DNA from: Nitrospiraceae bacterium
GTDB taxonomy: Bacteria > Nitrospirota > Thermodesulfovibrionia > Thermodesulfovibrionales > UBA9159
DNA: 7,808 nucleotides
Assembly (NCBI GenBank): GCA_003453735.1
Contig: DMNE01000039.1
Location: forward strand, 1 to 7,808
Direction: 5' to 3'
This document shows positions 6,314 to 7,808 of the stretch, in pieces. Position numbers and translations under genes: made by a program. The notes beneath the pieces were generated by a model. That model did no database searches. It had not been told where the DNA came from and saw only the letters and a list, made by a program, of their open reading frames with translations. Position 1 is the stretch's first letter. Each line of letters opens with the position of its first letter.

Positions 6314-6413
6314 TTATTTATCAGTTTATTCATTGTAGCTGGTGCCATCGGAACTTGTTGGCTCTATGACTGAGTTTTATTCTACTCACAGCATTCATAT
6401 ATCGGTGGCTATC

Positions 6414-7406
6414 CTACTTACCGCTAGCGAATCCGCATTTTGTCTCTAACACCTTCGCAGCAAACTTTTTGGGAAACATTGTTATTCCATAGAGTAAAAA
6501 AAGCTTAAAGTTGGTTGCATACTTCATAGCATCCAATAATTCTCTTCGGGCAGCAACAGTATTGCCGAGTCGAATGTAGGTATTCGCCCGCATTCTATGC
6601 CAAAGAGCCAAATATTTTTCTATCTTTTTAGTCCTGTCGGGGTTTCCCTCCTGCCTGATCTGCGCTAACTCCCGCCCCACGATATCTGGTGTTTGGGGTA
6701 ATCTGCCGGGACGATCCGTTATCAGTGTGGGTGCCCAGAAATATGCCTTCTCCTCGGAGCTGTATGCGATGTCATATCTGGCGGCAAGACGAGCCCATGT
6801 GAGAAGATCTTCTCCCGATGTAATTCCCAGAGGAAAGCCATTGACTGATGTAATGGAATGTTTTGTTACCGCCACCGCAGACGTCCAGAGCGGGGGATCC
6901 GAATGAGCGGCAATCGCAAAGTAATCATGCAAAATCCCTTCTTTAAAGCCCTCAGGCAATCCCCTGATAATTGCCGGTCTTTTGTGCCGATTTCCGCAGA
7001 GGAAATAATTCGTCGCAACGACATTGCATGAAGGAAAGTTCTCTCTCAAACGCACAACAGTGGCCAAAAAATCATGCTCCCATTCGTCATCGGCGTCCAG
7101 AAAGGCGATGAGATCAGCTCGTGCCACCCCTATCCCCCGATTCCTCGCAGCAGACACTCCATCATGAGGCTGATTGATGATCCTGATACGTGCATCGTTA
7201 ATTGCCCTTACTCTATCTGGTCCTTCATCTGTCGATCCATCATTCACGACGATCAACTCAAAGTCAACAACCGTCTGGGCAAGCACAGAGCGGATGGCCC
7301 TTTCAACAGAATGTTCTTTGTTAAAAAGAGGCATGACAACAGATACTGCCACAGTGCTGTGGGCACACCTTTCACAATTACCCGCAATCCTCACCTCATT
7401 TTCCAT
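6414..7406 (-). CDS. GT2-family glycosyltransferase
   Basis: A 330-residue GT-A glycosyltransferase of family 2. After a short Cys-containing N-terminal extension (1-18), the catalytic domain begins VAVSVVMPLFNKEHSVERAI (19-38). It continues with LIVVNDGSTD (51-60), whose Asp binds the uridine nucleotide, GVSAARNRGI (83-92), and the metal-binding LIAFLDADDEW (99-109; D104, D106, D107). The acceptor-side GED triad is at 198-200, within GITSGEDLLTWARLA. The tail from about 255 is helical (LALWHRMRANTYIRLGNTVAARREL) and ends with a hydrophobic stretch KLFLLYGITMF (301-311) that could rest against the membrane. Such enzymes add single sugars to lipid-linked O-antigen or exopolysaccharide intermediates; donor and acceptor are unknown. 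No Shine-Dalgarno precedes the ATG, and the first 18 residues are not conserved-looking, so a GTG at codon 5 or 19 is an alternative. The methyltransferase follows after 100 bp. Confidence 0.93.
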   Translation of the reverse strand: MENEVRIAGNCERCAHSTVAVSVVMPLFNKEHSVERAIRSVLAQTVVDFELIVVNDGSTDEGPDRVRAINDARIRIINQPHDGVSAARNRGIGVARADLIAFLDADDEWEHDFLATVVRLRENFPSCNVVATNYFLCGNRHKRPAIIRGLPEGFKEGILHDYFAIAAHSDPPLWTSAVAVTKHSITSVNGFPLGITSGEDLLTWARLAARYDIAYSSEEKAYFWAPTLITDRPGRLPQTPDIVGRELAQIRQEGNPDRTKKIEKYLALWHRMRANTYIRLGNTVAARRELLDAMKYATNFKLFLLYGITMFPKKFAAKVLETKCGFASGK

Positions 7407-7462
7407 GCGCCACTGAAAAGAACATGAGCTACTTCATAATGCTCCTGTCTCGGAGACTTTTC

Positions 7463-7468
7463 ATTATA
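7463..7468 (-). promoter_or_regulatory. Possible -10 element (TATAAT) upstream of the GT2 gene
   Basis: A perfect TATAAT on the minus strand lies 57 bases before the GT2 start. The hexamer 17 bases upstream is GAATTC, a poor -35, and there is no TG extension. The sequence is A/T-rich, so chance occurrence is likely. If real, it would start transcription of the glycan gene run after the decayed glycosyltransferase. Confidence 0.25.
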
Positions 7469-7533
7469 ACTTGTTCTCTCCTTTTGAATTCTCATGTAGC
7501 TTTTGCACCTTTCGTCTGTTCTTCATGTTCAGA

Positions 7534-7635
7534 TTAGACTTGCGCATGGTAACGTTTTTTTGAAGACACAGGCATTATGCTCCCACGCTCGGTACCGCCC
7601 AAGCCTAAACCAGAACATACGGCGATTATTTTCAA
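7534..7635 (-). pseudogene. Remnant of a GT4 glycosyltransferase N-terminus
   Basis: A 33-codon frame starting with TTG encodes MKIIAVCSGLGLGGTER, then GSIMPVSSKKRYHAQV and a TAA stop. The first part matches the start of many GT4 glycosyltransferases: a hydrophobic strand, a Gly-rich loop, then Gly-Gly-Thr-Glu-Arg leading into the first helix. The rest fits the first helix and the Gly-His-x-Val turn before the second strand, though with unusual residues. A purine-rich AAGGAG lies three bases before the TTG, rather close for an ideal ribosome site. The remaining 127 bases to the GT2 start cannot encode the missing 350 or so residues, and no clear continuation is seen in the other frames. It is best explained as a decayed, internally deleted gene in the same orientation as the glycan genes. 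A functional short peptide is a less likely alternative. Confidence 0.55.
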
Positions 7636-7808
7636 ATGCTCCTTGTCCTTCCCAAATTATAAAGTGGACACTGTTCAGCCCGAAGCTCAAACACTGATCA
7701 TGCGGCTTTTTGAAACCGCTCAGCGGCATGTGCAAGTACAGCTTGAAACAACCTTTACAATATCATGCTGTCTGCTCAAGCTCAGCATCTCAGTATGTGG
7801 GGACGGTG
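7636..7808. other. Right-edge stretch with no supported gene
   Basis: Nothing here can be supported as coding. A minus-strand frame of up to 76 codons (from about 7759 to 7529) shadows the glycosyltransferase remnant in another frame, begins only at TTG, and matches nothing I know. The minus strand carries TATAAT at 7656-7661, about 20 bases before the remnant's TTG, without a convincing -35. The frame open from the edge to a TGA at 7720-7722 could be the tail of an upstream gene but is too short to judge. Confidence 0.3.

Noticed and set aside
5834..6373. Plus-strand frame of 179 codons opposite the methyltransferase
   Set aside because: The opposite strand holds methyltransferase motifs I, II and post-II in order; the plus-strand product looks like chance coding.
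7529..7735. Minus-strand frame of 68 codons near the right edge
   Set aside because: It starts with TTG, has no family resemblance, and overlaps in another frame the glycosyltransferase remnant, which is recognisable.
1..7808. CRISPR array, tRNA, insertion sequence or phage genes
   Set aside because: No regularly spaced direct repeats, tRNA-like cloverleaf, transposase or phage structural motif was seen on either strand.

Overview
The window looks like part of a surface-polysaccharide (glycan) biosynthesis region from a Gram-negative-type, probably anaerobic or microaerophilic bacterium. The pairing of B12-dependent radical SAM enzymes with a UspA-type protein recalls Nitrospirota or former Deltaproteobacteria. 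That placement is inference; no rRNA or other marker gene is present.

Left part (1-2860). The 3' end of a B12-type radical SAM gene runs rightward off the left edge (1-291). It faces a leftward set: a 65-residue small protein (2663-2860), a complete B12-binding/radical SAM/DUF4070-like protein (941-2425) and a UspA-family protein (427-888). The 135-bp gap between the converging genes holds a compact nested inverted repeat but no classical terminator.

Right part (2975-7406). Four genes all read leftward. In transcription order they are a GT2 glycosyltransferase (6414-7406), a class I SAM-dependent methyltransferase (5501-6313) and two GT4 glycosyltransferases (4220-5422 and 2975-4192). Together they could add several sugars and a methyl group to a lipid-linked oligosaccharide, O-antigen or exopolysaccharide repeat. 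No flippase, polymerase, chain-length regulator or sugar-nucleotide synthesis gene is in view, so the locus probably continues to the right. A small terminator-like hairpin with a seven-T run lies between the methyltransferase and the first GT4, so the run may not be one uniform operon.

Right edge (7407-7808). There is no intact gene here. A 33-codon TTG-initiated reading frame (7534-7635, minus strand) encodes a recognisable GT4 amino-terminal strand and loop, then stops. It is best read as the remnant of a decayed glycosyltransferase gene, consistent with turnover in a polysaccharide locus.

The genes belong to familiar families. The least ordinary items are the glycosyltransferase remnant, the internal terminator followed by a 10-bp palindrome, the conserved-looking small protein upstream of the radical SAM gene, and catalytic-motif deviations in the UspA protein and one GT4. 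No clearly new system was found.
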